Origin: Streptomyces sp. GKU 895
GTDB lineage: Bacteria > Actinomycetota > Actinomycetes > Streptomycetales > Streptomycetaceae
Assembly: GCA_002027195.1 (NCBI GenBank)
Contig: MWJO01000059.1
Location: 1 to 48,873, forward strand
Length of the DNA stretch: 48,873 bases
Direction: 5' to 3'
Shown here one piece after another: positions 25,521 to 33,341 of this stretch. A program made the position numbers and the translations under genes. How positions within the stretch are numbered: position 1 is the stretch's first letter; each line of letters begins with the position of its first letter. A model generated the notes under the pieces. That model had not been told where the DNA came from and searched no databases. It saw only the letters and a list, made by a program, of their open reading frames with translations.

Positions 25521-26156
25521 ATGCCTGGATACGAAGTCACTGAAACCCGACTGCGCTGTGTCCTGCCGTTCGAGGCGCTACCCGAAGAAGTGCGTCTGCT
25601 GAGAAGCGCTGCGGTCAGGCAACTGAGCCGCTGGGGCATGCCTGCCGCCGCCGAGGAGGCTGAGTTGCTCGTGACGGAGCTGGCGACGAACGTCATCAAG
25701 CATGTCGGCGAAGGCGCGACGGCGACCCTGATCCTCGAATGCCGCGGCGAGGTGCTGCGCCTCGAAGTCCATGACAAGAGCCGGGCGGCGCCGATGCTCA
25801 AAGCCGCGGGTTGTGAGGAGGAGTGTGGGCGGGGGCTGCACTTGCTGGCGGCGCTGGCTGCGGACTGGGGCACCGTAATCACCGCAGTGGGTAAGGCGGT
25901 GTGGTGCGAGATTTCAAGCGGTGCAGGACGCGCCTGTCGGCGCATTGAGCGAGCCGTTGACGCGCTTGAGCGCTATCAGGCGGTCGGCGGAGCGGTTACA
26001 GGGCTGCCGGGCAGAGGGCGTGACGCCGGCCTGGAGGAGTCGGCCGTCGAGCTGATCGCGGACCTGCTGCACTGGACCGCAGCTCGCGGCCATGATCCCG
26101 ACGACATCCTCGACAGGGCTCAGATGCACTACGAAGCCGAAGCGGAGGCCGCCTAG
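25521..26156 (+). CDS. HATPase_c anti-sigma-factor-like ATP-binding protein
   Basis: 211 residues. The first about 130 form the GHKL/serine kinase fold of anti-sigma regulators: VRLLRSAAVRQLSRWGMP, the N box AELLVTELATNVIKHVG, the G1 box LEVHDKSRAAPML and GRGLHLLAALAADWG. The C-terminal about 80 residues are an extra helical domain (ERAVDALERYQAV, ELIADLLHWTAARGHDPD). ATG 25521 has GGGAGGGAGGAG upstream. It is divergent from the XRE/DUF397 pair. Its stop shares CTAG with the stop of the convergent HNH gene. Confidence 0.88.
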   Translation: MPGYEVTETRLRCVLPFEALPEEVRLLRSAAVRQLSRWGMPAAAEEAELLVTELATNVIKHVGEGATATLILECRGEVLRLEVHDKSRAAPMLKAAGCEEECGRGLHLLAALAADWGTVITAVGKAVWCEISSGAGRACRRIERAVDALERYQAVGGAVTGLPGRGRDAGLEESAVELIADLLHWTAARGHDPDDILDRAQMHYEAEAEAA

Positions 26157-26902
26157 TGGTCGACCGCCTCAGCAGACTTCCGGATCTGCTCCCGGAGGGC
26201 GTCCGGCGTGCGCCAGGATTCTCCAGGACGGCTCCTGTGACACATGCGGTGGCAGTTGGCGCATACGCACGCGAGGTCGTCGAGCTTGGTCTCACGGGTG
26301 CCGGAGACGTAAAGAGGAGTGACGTGATGCACTTCGATGTAGCCCTCGCCCAGGTCACCGTAAGCGCGGGCAAAATCGAAGCCGCAGACCTCGCACTGGA
26401 GAGGCTTCCCGGCGCGCTGGACCTGCTTGATCTTGAGCAAGCGCAGCTTCGGGTCTCGCTCGCGTGCAAGCGCCCGGCGGACCAGGAGCCGTCCTTCGAT
26501 CGCGGTTGCGCCGTTCTCGTCGACTTCGTCAGGCTGCCGGGCAAGGCAATGCAATTCGCCGGATGCGATTCCTTCCTCAAGGGCCTCGGCGGCTTGGAGC
26601 ATCTCGGCCTCACGCTTCGTGAAGGCTTCGATCATGAGCAACGTGGGCTTGCCGCATCGCGTGGCCGTGCCGACGTACAGCCCGTGGTTCGTCATGAAGT
26701 CAGTGGTCTTGCGGCTGACGCTGCCAGGAGACCGAAAGCCGGGAAGAGCGAGTTCGTCCGGGCTGTGGATCGGGAGCGAGCGGAGCAGCTCCGACAGCTC
26801 CTGAACCTCCCGGTCGTTGGTCCGCAGCTCCCGCCAACCGTTCTTCACAACCAGCGCTCCGGCCAGTACGAGCTCGTCCTCGGTCCACGCAGGTATCCGC
26901 AT
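26153..26902 (-). CDS. HNH endonuclease, McrA-like (possible modification-dependent nuclease)
   Basis: 249 residues. The N-terminal domain, PAWTEDELVLAGALVVKNGW through LSELLRSLPIHSPDEL to FRSPGSVSRKTTDF, is a module common in restriction-linked HNH proteins. The C-terminal HNH domain has CEVCGFDF, then EVHHVTPL and CANCHRMCH, giving two CxxC zinc pairs and the catalytic His-His. It lies next to the methyltransferase. The ATG has no ribosome binding site, but TACGAT lies 7 bases upstream on its strand, which fits a leaderless mRNA. A TTG at 26908 is the alternative start. Whether it senses modified DNA or belongs to the NaeI-type R-M set is open. Confidence 0.78.
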   Translation of the reverse strand: MRIPAWTEDELVLAGALVVKNGWRELRTNDREVQELSELLRSLPIHSPDELALPGFRSPGSVSRKTTDFMTNHGLYVGTATRCGKPTLLMIEAFTKREAEMLQAAEALEEGIASGELHCLARQPDEVDENGATAIEGRLLVRRALARERDPKLRLLKIKQVQRAGKPLQCEVCGFDFARAYGDLGEGYIEVHHVTPLYVSGTRETKLDDLACVCANCHRMCHRSRPGESWRTPDALREQIRKSAEAVDH

Positions 26903-27063
26903 GAGCAATATCGTATGAGTGTTCGGCGTAACGGAGGGTGCGTTCAGCGAACCGCCGGGCGTACTGCAAACTTGGTGAGGTCGCGTTGTCAGTGGGGTCT
27001 GTCACCCTCAGTGATGGTGGATTGCAAGATGTGTCTGCCGTTGTACGGCTGCAAGGAGGGGAC

Positions 27064-28227
27064 ATGACCCACACGAAGGAACCCGAGGACGCTGCCGCCG
27101 CGGTGCGGGAGCCTGAGTTCACATCGATCGAGATCTGCGCTGGGGCCGGAGGCCAGGCCATTGGCCTGCATCAGGCGGGCTTCGGGCATTTGGCTCTGGT
27201 TGAGATCGACAAGTACGCGGCAGCGACACTGCGCGAGAACATCGAGGTGCACCCGAAGTGGGAATGGGAGCGCGACAACTGCGATGTCCTCTGCCAGGAC
27301 GTGCTGGAGTTCGAGCCTGAGCGGGACCTGAAGAAAAGCGCCGGCCGATACCGCCGCGGCGAGGTTGATCTGCTGGCTGGCGGTGTCCCCTGCCCACCGT
27401 TCTCGCATGCTGGCAAGCAGCTAGGCGAGGATGATGAGCGTGATCTCTTCCCGCGCATTCTGGTCCTGGCTGAGAAGATCCGCCCCCGAGCCGTAATGAT
27501 CGAGAACGTCCGGGGCCTCATGGATGCCAAGTTCGATGACTATAGGTCTCGCATTAAGGCCCAGCTTGAGGAGATGGAGCCCAGTGACGATGGGCTGCCT
27601 GGCTACGAGGTCGTGGGGTGGGAGGTCTTTGAGGCGGAGAAGTTCGGCGTTCCACAGCTCCGGCCCCGCTCCATCCTTGTCGCCTTCCGAAAGGATGTCC
27701 TCAGGGATCTGAAGTACGAAGCCCCGGCACCCAGCGTCGAGAGGGTCTCGGTCTTCCAGGCGCTGGAGGAGACCATGAAGGAGCGTATCCGGCCGTTCCT
27801 GACGGGAGCTCGGGCCGTCCAGGCGCAGAAGGTCTTCGATGACTGGAAGCGGGCGGCTGATAAGGATGTGGCGCCCACTCTTGTAGGCGGTTCTAAGAAG
27901 CACGGGGGGGCCGATCTCGGCCCCAGCCGGGCCAAGAAGGCATGGCGGGCACTCGGGGTTTCGGGCATGGGCGTGGCCAATGCGCCTGTGAACGGCGAAC
28001 CGACGGGCACCGAGGAAAGGGATCTGTTCGGTGCCGACGGCCCGATGCTCACGGTGCCGCAGGCCGCGATCATTCAGGGGTTCCCGCTGCGCTGGGACTT
28101 CAGCGGAGGTAAGACGGCTCAGTACCGGCAGGTCGGAAACGCGTTCCCGCCACCTGTCGCACGGGCTATTGGTGAGTCGATCATCGAGGTACTGAGGGCG
28201 GCACGGGAGCGCGATCAGAAGGACTAA
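27064..28227 (+). CDS. dcm: DNA (cytosine-5-)-methyltransferase
   Basis: 387 residues, all C5-methyltransferase motifs in order: I EICAGAGGQAIGLHQAGF (SAM binding), II/III ALVEIDKYAAATL, IV GGVPCPPFSHAG with the catalytic Cys of PCPP, VI ENVRGL, VIII QLRPRSILVAF, a target-recognition stretch (about residues 230-330), and X YRQVGNAFPPPVARAIGESI. ATG 27064 follows AAGGAGGGG. It is convergent with vsr (4-base overlap) and a NaeI-family nuclease, so it probably protects the NaeI-type site, GCCGGC in the known enzyme. The site here is inferred. Confidence 0.95.
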   Translation: MTHTKEPEDAAAAVREPEFTSIEICAGAGGQAIGLHQAGFGHLALVEIDKYAAATLRENIEVHPKWEWERDNCDVLCQDVLEFEPERDLKKSAGRYRRGEVDLLAGGVPCPPFSHAGKQLGEDDERDLFPRILVLAEKIRPRAVMIENVRGLMDAKFDDYRSRIKAQLEEMEPSDDGLPGYEVVGWEVFEAEKFGVPQLRPRSILVAFRKDVLRDLKYEAPAPSVERVSVFQALEETMKERIRPFLTGARAVQAQKVFDDWKRAADKDVAPTLVGGSKKHGGADLGPSRAKKAWRALGVSGMGVANAPVNGEPTGTEERDLFGADGPMLTVPQAAIIQGFPLRWDFSGGKTAQYRQVGNAFPPPVARAIGESIIEVLRAARERDQKD

Positions 28228-28697
28228 CTGTCGGGCTGCACCCTCCGGACTGCGCTGCGGCGCTTTTGGACCTCGGCCGCGATGCGCGCGGCGCAGTCTT
28301 CGGAGGGCTCATGCTCCCAGAACCGGAGCACCACCCAGCCCGCCTCTTCCAGGCGTTGGTCGGTGTCCCGGTCGCGGGCCATGTTCCGGGCGACCTTGTC
28401 GGACCAGTAGCCCGGGTTGGTCTTCGGCGGCACATAGTGCTTGGGGCAGCCGTGCCAGTAGCAACCATCGATGAAGACGGCCACTTTCGCCGGACGGAAG
28501 ACCAAGTCGGCCGTCCGGCGAAGGTCGGGAAGGGGTCTGGCCGCTACTCGATAACGGAGCCCCTGAGCGTGGACAAGCCTCCTGACCAGCCGCTCAGGTG
28601 TCGTGTCACGGCTGCGAATAGCCTGCATGTTACGTCGGCGGGCAGCTGAAGAGGCCCAGGAACCGACAGGAGGTTCCCAAGTTTCATTGCTGGCCAT
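28224..28697 (-). CDS. vsr: Very short patch repair endonuclease (Vsr)
   Basis: A 157-residue DNA mismatch nickase that cuts 5' of T in T:G mismatches left by deamination of 5-methylcytosine. Motifs: SSAARRRNMQAIRSRDTTPE, GLRYRVAARPLPDLRRTADL, VFRPAKVAVFIDGCYWHGCP with the zinc-binding HGCP, and FWEHEPSEDCAARI near the end. ATG 28697 follows GAAGGAGACAGG. It lies 28 bases downstream of the NaeI-type gene in the same direction and overlaps the 3' end of dcm by 4 bases, the usual partnership of Vsr with a C5-methylase. Confidence 0.95.
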   Translation of the reverse strand: MASNETWEPPVGSWASSAARRRNMQAIRSRDTTPERLVRRLVHAQGLRYRVAARPLPDLRRTADLVFRPAKVAVFIDGCYWHGCPKHYVPPKTNPGYWSDKVARNMARDRDTDQRLEEAGWVVLRFWEHEPSEDCAARIAAEVQKRRSAVRRVQPDS

Positions 28698-28725
28698 CCT
28701 GTCTCCTTCACCTCCCCGGTCGGGC

Positions 28726-29835
28726 TTACCAGTCTTCTTCTTCACCAGTGATCTTGGGGAGTCGCGGTGCAATTTCCGGCGGGTCCAGCCGAGTGGCGAG
28801 CACCCAGCGACGTCCTTCCAACTCGACCGACGGACGGTTGCCGTGATGGGGCTTCACTTCAGCTAGCCGGAAGCTTACGAACTCTCCCCGCTGCGGCACC
28901 ACAGCCCCTACCTGCTGGGCGATAGCCCGGTGCTTGCTGTACGGACCGACGATCACGATGCCCTCTTCGCGGAGCACTGTTCGAGCCCGGTTTTTCCCCT
29001 CTCGGATGCGTGCCATGTAGTCGAGTTGTTGCGCCGCGGTACGAACGGCGCCTCGTCCGATACGCCGATTCTGTGCTCTCCGGAACAGCTCGATAACTCG
29101 CTGCTGTCCTTTACGCGAGCCCTCAAGGAGGATTTGATTGCGCGTGGGTTCTGGAAGTTGCAAAAGGACATTCTCGGGAAGTTTCGCCTCGTGCCAGATC
29201 CAAAAAACTCTGTTTTTGCGGTACTCTGCTTTCAGCGTGAGCTTCTTGTCGCGATTACTGCCTGTGTTGAGCCACTCTTCACGCACCCGGAAAATCCCGG
29301 CGCTCCAGCGGCTCCTGTAATCGTCTGCCCACACCAAGAGGCAGAGATGGCCCATCGCCTCGGGCGGTATCATCCATCCGCCAAAATCCTGAGAAAATTT
29401 ACAGTCAACGTCAACGCCGAGGATCCGGTAATCCATGGGATGCTCGCCGACGTTGCCGCCATCGTCAAATCTGAACTCGCGCTGCAGATTGATTTCGACC
29501 AGCGTACCTGCGTGAGTCTTTTCTGTTTTGAAAAGCTGCTTCCATGCGAACCGTCCGGTCGCCTCGCCGTTGAGTAGCTGGTCAATTGTTTCGCGGAGAA
29601 CTGAAGCGAATCGCTGCTCGGCGTGATCGAGGGATCGGATGTGATTTGCCACTTCCTTAAGTTCAGGATCCTGCTTAAGGAGTTCTTGGTTGGCAATCCA
29701 AGTGGCGGCGTTTTCGTCGTCTTCTTCGAACGGGAGCAAATCGTATCCCCTGTACGCTAACGGGCTGCCGTGGCAAATCGACCGATGATTCAACCGACGG
29801 GATTTGGATCTGTATCGGCGGCAACCCGGGTCCAA
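28726..29835 (-). CDS. NaeI-family type II restriction endonuclease
   Basis: Up to 369 residues from a TTG at 29835; the true start may be later (NaeI is about 317). LFKTEKTHAGTLVEINLQRE, DYRILGVDVDCKFSQ, GWMIPPEAMGHLCLLVWADD, RWSAGIFRV, NELF-like IELFRRAQNRRIGRGAV and REEGIVIVGPYSKH line up block by block with recalled NaeI. The Glu of LVE, Asp of MDY, Asp of VDC and following Lys correspond to the metal site. The DNA-ligase-like loop LYDG of NaeI (Leu43) reads LLNG here. GC content is clearly lower than in the neighbours, a sign of transfer. Type IIE behaviour (two-site activation) is expected from the family. Confidence 0.9.
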   Translation of the reverse strand: MDPGCRRYRSKSRRLNHRSICHGSPLAYRGYDLLPFEEDDENAATWIANQELLKQDPELKEVANHIRSLDHAEQRFASVLRETIDQLLNGEATGRFAWKQLFKTEKTHAGTLVEINLQREFRFDDGGNVGEHPMDYRILGVDVDCKFSQDFGGWMIPPEAMGHLCLLVWADDYRSRWSAGIFRVREEWLNTGSNRDKKLTLKAEYRKNRVFWIWHEAKLPENVLLQLPEPTRNQILLEGSRKGQQRVIELFRRAQNRRIGRGAVRTAAQQLDYMARIREGKNRARTVLREEGIVIVGPYSKHRAIAQQVGAVVPQRGEFVSFRLAEVKPHHGNRPSVELEGRRWVLATRLDPPEIAPRLPKITGEEEDW

Positions 29836-30135
29836 GCTTGGCAGCTGGAATCCTATCGTCGCTGCCGCGCGGGGAGCCCCCGGTCCGGGGATCGTGCCGG
29901 ATGAGGGTCTGCACTCACGGCTGAGGCTGGCGATGGCTGTTGCCGCAGACGGCAGAGTGCAGAGAGGCGGGGGGCGTTGCAGAGCCGCTTCCGAGTTCTG
30001 GGCCCAGACGGCAGGCCGGATGGCATGCGCCCCGCTGCGGGCCCTTGGCGGCGCTCCATCGGCCGTGGCGCCGACGCTACGTTAGGTGGCCAATCTTGCG
30101 CATATGCCTGCCGCACCACCAGCTTCAGCAGTAGG
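29836..30135. other. Divergent intergenic region between the NaeI-type gene and the helicase operon
   Basis: About 300 bases that must hold the promoters of both the R-M nuclease and the helicase operon. Short open frames occur on both strands, but none shows family content. GC rises sharply compared with the nuclease gene. I see no clear -35/-10 pair or C-box-like operator. Confidence 0.4.
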
Positions 30136-32394
30136 GTGATTACCTTGCATACGCACTTGGTGCATCTTCCGCTTGCCCTGCTTCGAGGACAGACGGCCGC
30201 TCTATACTTCCTCTGCGGCGATGAGCGACTGTTGAGAGCCTACCCCCCCTGCCGTAGCCGGGCCCGCGGATATGGAGGGGGAGCGGCAAAGCTGATGGAA
30301 GCGGCGTACAGGCAATGGCATGAGGTCTTCTCTGCCGAGTTCTTCGGCCCAGACCACGCGCTGCGAAGCACGATCCTGTACGTCGATGACGAGATCGAGC
30401 TGCGGCTTGCTGAGTCGTACGGCATAGAGACGAGTCTGGCCCAGGCCGTTGCCGACGAACTCAACTGGCGAGATCCGGAAAGGCCGCTGTTCAGCCGTAT
30501 CCAACGCGAGTGCGAGTATTGGGTAAGCGGCGGAACCGAAGGACCGCCGCCGAGCCTTCCGGTGCTCGCCCTATCGGTACTGGCCGCCAGTCGCATGGCG
30601 TCCTCTGGCGGGATGCTGAGGAGTAACTTCTATGGGCGCTGGATTCAGGTGTTCAGCGAAGAGCTGTCCGGCTATCGCGCAAACAAGCTGAAGAAGGCCT
30701 TCGAAGATGTTGCCGAGATGTGGGAGCAGTTGGATCACTGGCTGCAGGACATGGATGGTCTCTTCGGCGCCAGCACGGTGAGCACCGATGAAGCCCACTG
30801 GAAAATCGGCTACCCCATCTCCCAGGCTCTGATCCGTGGGTCGGACCGGCAGATCCTCACCCGCTTCTTCGCTACGACTCGCTTGAGGCCACACAATCAG
30901 ACCGGGGTATCGGGCCGGGAGCTCCTGCGGCGGCTCCGCATCTGGACAGCGGGACGGGAACGTCATCTGTCCCCCCGGCTTATGGAGGAACTCGCTGACC
31001 CCGCCGAGACGGGTGAAACCCTCATCACCAGTCTCTTGAAGCGACTCGCCGATGACTGGGACGGAACCCTTCATGAGCCGGAGCATGGGCACCGGCGCCG
31101 GGCTGCCGGGCTGCGGCTTATGGTCGCCGATCGTGGCAAGCGGCTGGACTGGCTGGCCGAGGCTGTTGAGGCGACGCCCGAGACACTGGTCCATCTGCCA
31201 GGCGGGCGCGCTTTCACGCTCCGCAAGGAGTACGGAGACGTCTACGGAGGGCTGGAGTCTCTCCGGCCCTCCCCTCAGCAACTGGCTGACGGCATACGCC
31301 TCGAAGGCCAAGCCCTGGTACTCGAATGGGTGCCGCAGGAGGTCGTGCTGCTGCGGTTGCACCCGCATCTCGGTGAGTGGGTGAGCACCGAGTACTTCGA
31401 ACCCGGTGAGCATCACTGGATCCTCGCCGCCAACACCGCTGCCAGCGAAGTTCGTTCCATGGTCAATGCTCTTGGCGGCCGCACGGTCCGCGAGACAACT
31501 GCGCCGGTAACGGGCTGGAAGCTGTTCAAAGGTGTCCGGGCGGTCAACGGAAGTGCCTTCGTCAGCACTCTGGATCGCGGTGGAGCGCATGCCCACGTCC
31601 TTGAGCCCCAGATCCGACAGGACGCTGAACTGTCCGGAGGACTCCGCATTGCGCCCGAGTATCGGGCAGGTTCCGGAGTTGCCGGCCACTTCCTCCGCGA
31701 CGGTGGCCCAGATCTACTGTTACCCGCGAGTGAATCTCCGGATGGCTGCGTGGAGGTCGTGCTCGACGGCCGTTCGGAGAAATTGCGGGCCGATCCCCGG
31801 ATTCCGTTTCCTCTATGCCTTGTCCCTCTGGATGAGGGGGAGCACCGGGTAGGCACAGCACAGAGCAGCCAGGTATTCACCCTGCACGATGGGCTGTACG
31901 AGGAACTTCCGCCAGGGACCGGGAAGTTCGGGTACGTCTGCGACGTTACCGCCAGCCGGGAGCTGAGCGAAGTCGACGATGCAGGGTCGGCGATCCGGGG
32001 CGCTTACGCACCAGAGGGCATCAGGCTCCCTCGTATCGAGATTGTGCGGAGCGATGTCCTGGAGGCTCTGCTAATCGATCCTCACGGCGGTGCGCGCCGA
32101 GTCAGACGGCAGTCAGCCCCCGCGTGGATGGAGTCACGGCTGCCAGAGGGTGCCCTCAGTTCCTGCCTCGAGGTCGAGGTACCAGAAGGGTATGTCTGGC
32201 TCGTCTACCGGACGGCGACTCGCTGGTCCGTCAGGGCACTGGCTGCAGACGCGGACATTCCCGCCCCCGAGCCGTCTCTTGACGACTACGCCTGGGCACA
32301 TGCGGTGCTCAGCGCCGCCGGGCGCTCGCACGCCCAGATCTGGCGCGAGTACGTGGCGGCGGCAGAAGCAATCGCTGGAAAACGGGGGAGCTGA
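30136..32394 (+). CDS. Unknown 752-aa protein, first gene of the helicase defence operon
   Basis: Not recognised. It starts at GTG 30136 (VITLHTHLVHLPLALLRGQT; the ribosome binding site is weak and TTG 30145 is possible). The first about 430 residues look helical (LKKAFEDVAEMWEQLDHWLQ, LLKRLADDWDG). The second half is beta-rich with Gly turns (ALVLEWVPQEVVLLRLHPHL, GGLRIAPEYRAGSG, PDLLLPASES, PLDEGEHRVG), like stacked Ig-like or substrate-docking domains. No Walker, nuclease or methylase motif seen. The stop overlaps the next ATG (TGATG), so it is translationally coupled to the 315-aa gene and then the helicase. I infer a scaffold or sensor in a defence complex. Confidence 0.72.
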   Translation: MITLHTHLVHLPLALLRGQTAALYFLCGDERLLRAYPPCRSRARGYGGGAAKLMEAAYRQWHEVFSAEFFGPDHALRSTILYVDDEIELRLAESYGIETSLAQAVADELNWRDPERPLFSRIQRECEYWVSGGTEGPPPSLPVLALSVLAASRMASSGGMLRSNFYGRWIQVFSEELSGYRANKLKKAFEDVAEMWEQLDHWLQDMDGLFGASTVSTDEAHWKIGYPISQALIRGSDRQILTRFFATTRLRPHNQTGVSGRELLRRLRIWTAGRERHLSPRLMEELADPAETGETLITSLLKRLADDWDGTLHEPEHGHRRRAAGLRLMVADRGKRLDWLAEAVEATPETLVHLPGGRAFTLRKEYGDVYGGLESLRPSPQQLADGIRLEGQALVLEWVPQEVVLLRLHPHLGEWVSTEYFEPGEHHWILAANTAASEVRSMVNALGGRTVRETTAPVTGWKLFKGVRAVNGSAFVSTLDRGGAHAHVLEPQIRQDAELSGGLRIAPEYRAGSGVAGHFLRDGGPDLLLPASESPDGCVEVVLDGRSEKLRADPRIPFPLCLVPLDEGEHRVGTAQSSQVFTLHDGLYEELPPGTGKFGYVCDVTASRELSEVDDAGSAIRGAYAPEGIRLPRIEIVRSDVLEALLIDPHGGARRVRRQSAPAWMESRLPEGALSSCLEVEVPEGYVWLVYRTATRWSVRALAADADIPAPEPSLDDYAWAHAVLSAAGRSHAQIWREYVAAAEAIAGKRGS

Positions 32395-33341
32395 TGCTGG
32401 AACCAGGCGACTTGCTGCTGCGCTGGGTAAGTGAACGGGGAACGGGCGTGCTGTCCGACGTCAAGCAGGGCATGTGGTGGCTCGCGTCCACGCGCTGCCC
32501 TGATGTCGAACCGGGCGCCCCGGGCCGCTGGCTCCGTGACGCTGTCTCGCTCGGGCACATGGACATCGACTGGCGCAACAGACGCTGGTCCACAGCACCG
32601 CCCGTACTGACGCGGCTGCCGCGTGCCCGAGGCCTGGCCGTGCTATCTGGCAGTCGGACAGCCGCCTTCGACGAGAAGCTCTCGCAGGCAGTGGCAGACG
32701 GTCTGGTGGAGCTGTTCCGGGTACCCAGTGCACGTCCCCCACGGGATATCCCTCTCCCTGCCTCGCTGATCGTCCAGTTCGACGACGAGACTGGGCTCAT
32801 GCAGTGGGCCGCTGAACTCGGGGCCGAGTACACGTCCTGCTTTGCCCTCCAGGGTGCAGCCCTGCTTCCGCCTCTCGCGCTAGAAGTACGTTCTTCTACG
32901 CCGGAGTTCGGACAGCCGCTGGAGCAGTACCACCTGGACCACCGGGAGTACCAGCCAGCCAGCCGTCCTCTACGTGACGGCCTCTACCGACTCAAGCAGC
33001 GTGAAGGCAAGCGTGTATGCCAAGTTCTGCGCAATGGCGAGTGGTACGAGACCAGCCACGAGGAAGGGGTCTACTCCGTTCTGGAGTCCCAGAATATGAA
33101 TGCCGATGTCCTCCGCTGGCTGCCCGAGAAGGAATGCGGGCGGGAGAGATTCGGAACCCTCTACGTCGACTGGGGCTATCCCCTGCCCGACCTGCACAGG
33201 CGAGTGGCCGTCATGTGCTCTGGTCTCGCCCCGCGCATCAATGCACATGCCGAGAACCTGGCGTACGACAACGTGCCCATGGCCGTAGCGGAAAAGATCG
33301 CGCACTCGCTCGGACAGCATCTTGGAGAGAACGATGAGTAA
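32394..33341 (+). CDS. Unknown 315-aa protein, second gene of the helicase defence operon
   Basis: Not recognised. Visible segments: DLLLRWVSERGTGVLSDVKQ and GRWLRDAVSLGHMDIDWRNR, which resemble a small winged-helix-like unit; a middle region with LSGSRTAAFDEKL; and a conserved-looking end, RRVAVMCSGLAPRINAHAEN followed by VPMAVAEKIAHSLGQHL. No catalytic motif. It begins at the TGATG overlap with the upstream gene and overlaps the helicase start by 8 bases (ATGAGTAA), so the three proteins should be made in fixed proportion. It could be the adaptor between the 752-aa protein and the helicase; this is inference. Confidence 0.72.
   Translation: MLEPGDLLLRWVSERGTGVLSDVKQGMWWLASTRCPDVEPGAPGRWLRDAVSLGHMDIDWRNRRWSTAPPVLTRLPRARGLAVLSGSRTAAFDEKLSQAVADGLVELFRVPSARPPRDIPLPASLIVQFDDETGLMQWAAELGAEYTSCFALQGAALLPPLALEVRSSTPEFGQPLEQYHLDHREYQPASRPLRDGLYRLKQREGKRVCQVLRNGEWYETSHEEGVYSVLESQNMNADVLRWLPEKECGRERFGTLYVDWGYPLPDLHRRVAVMCSGLAPRINAHAENLAYDNVPMAVAEKIAHSLGQHLGENDE

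Noticed and set aside
29853..30119. Small minus-strand or plus-strand ORFs in the naeI-helicase intergenic region, possible control (C) protein of the R-M system
   Set aside because: No helix-turn-helix pattern and composition typical of random GC-rich frames.
30571..31689. A 372-codon minus-strand frame opposite the 752-aa gene
   Set aside because: No recognisable domain and no ribosome binding site; the plus-strand gene has coupled overlaps with its neighbours.
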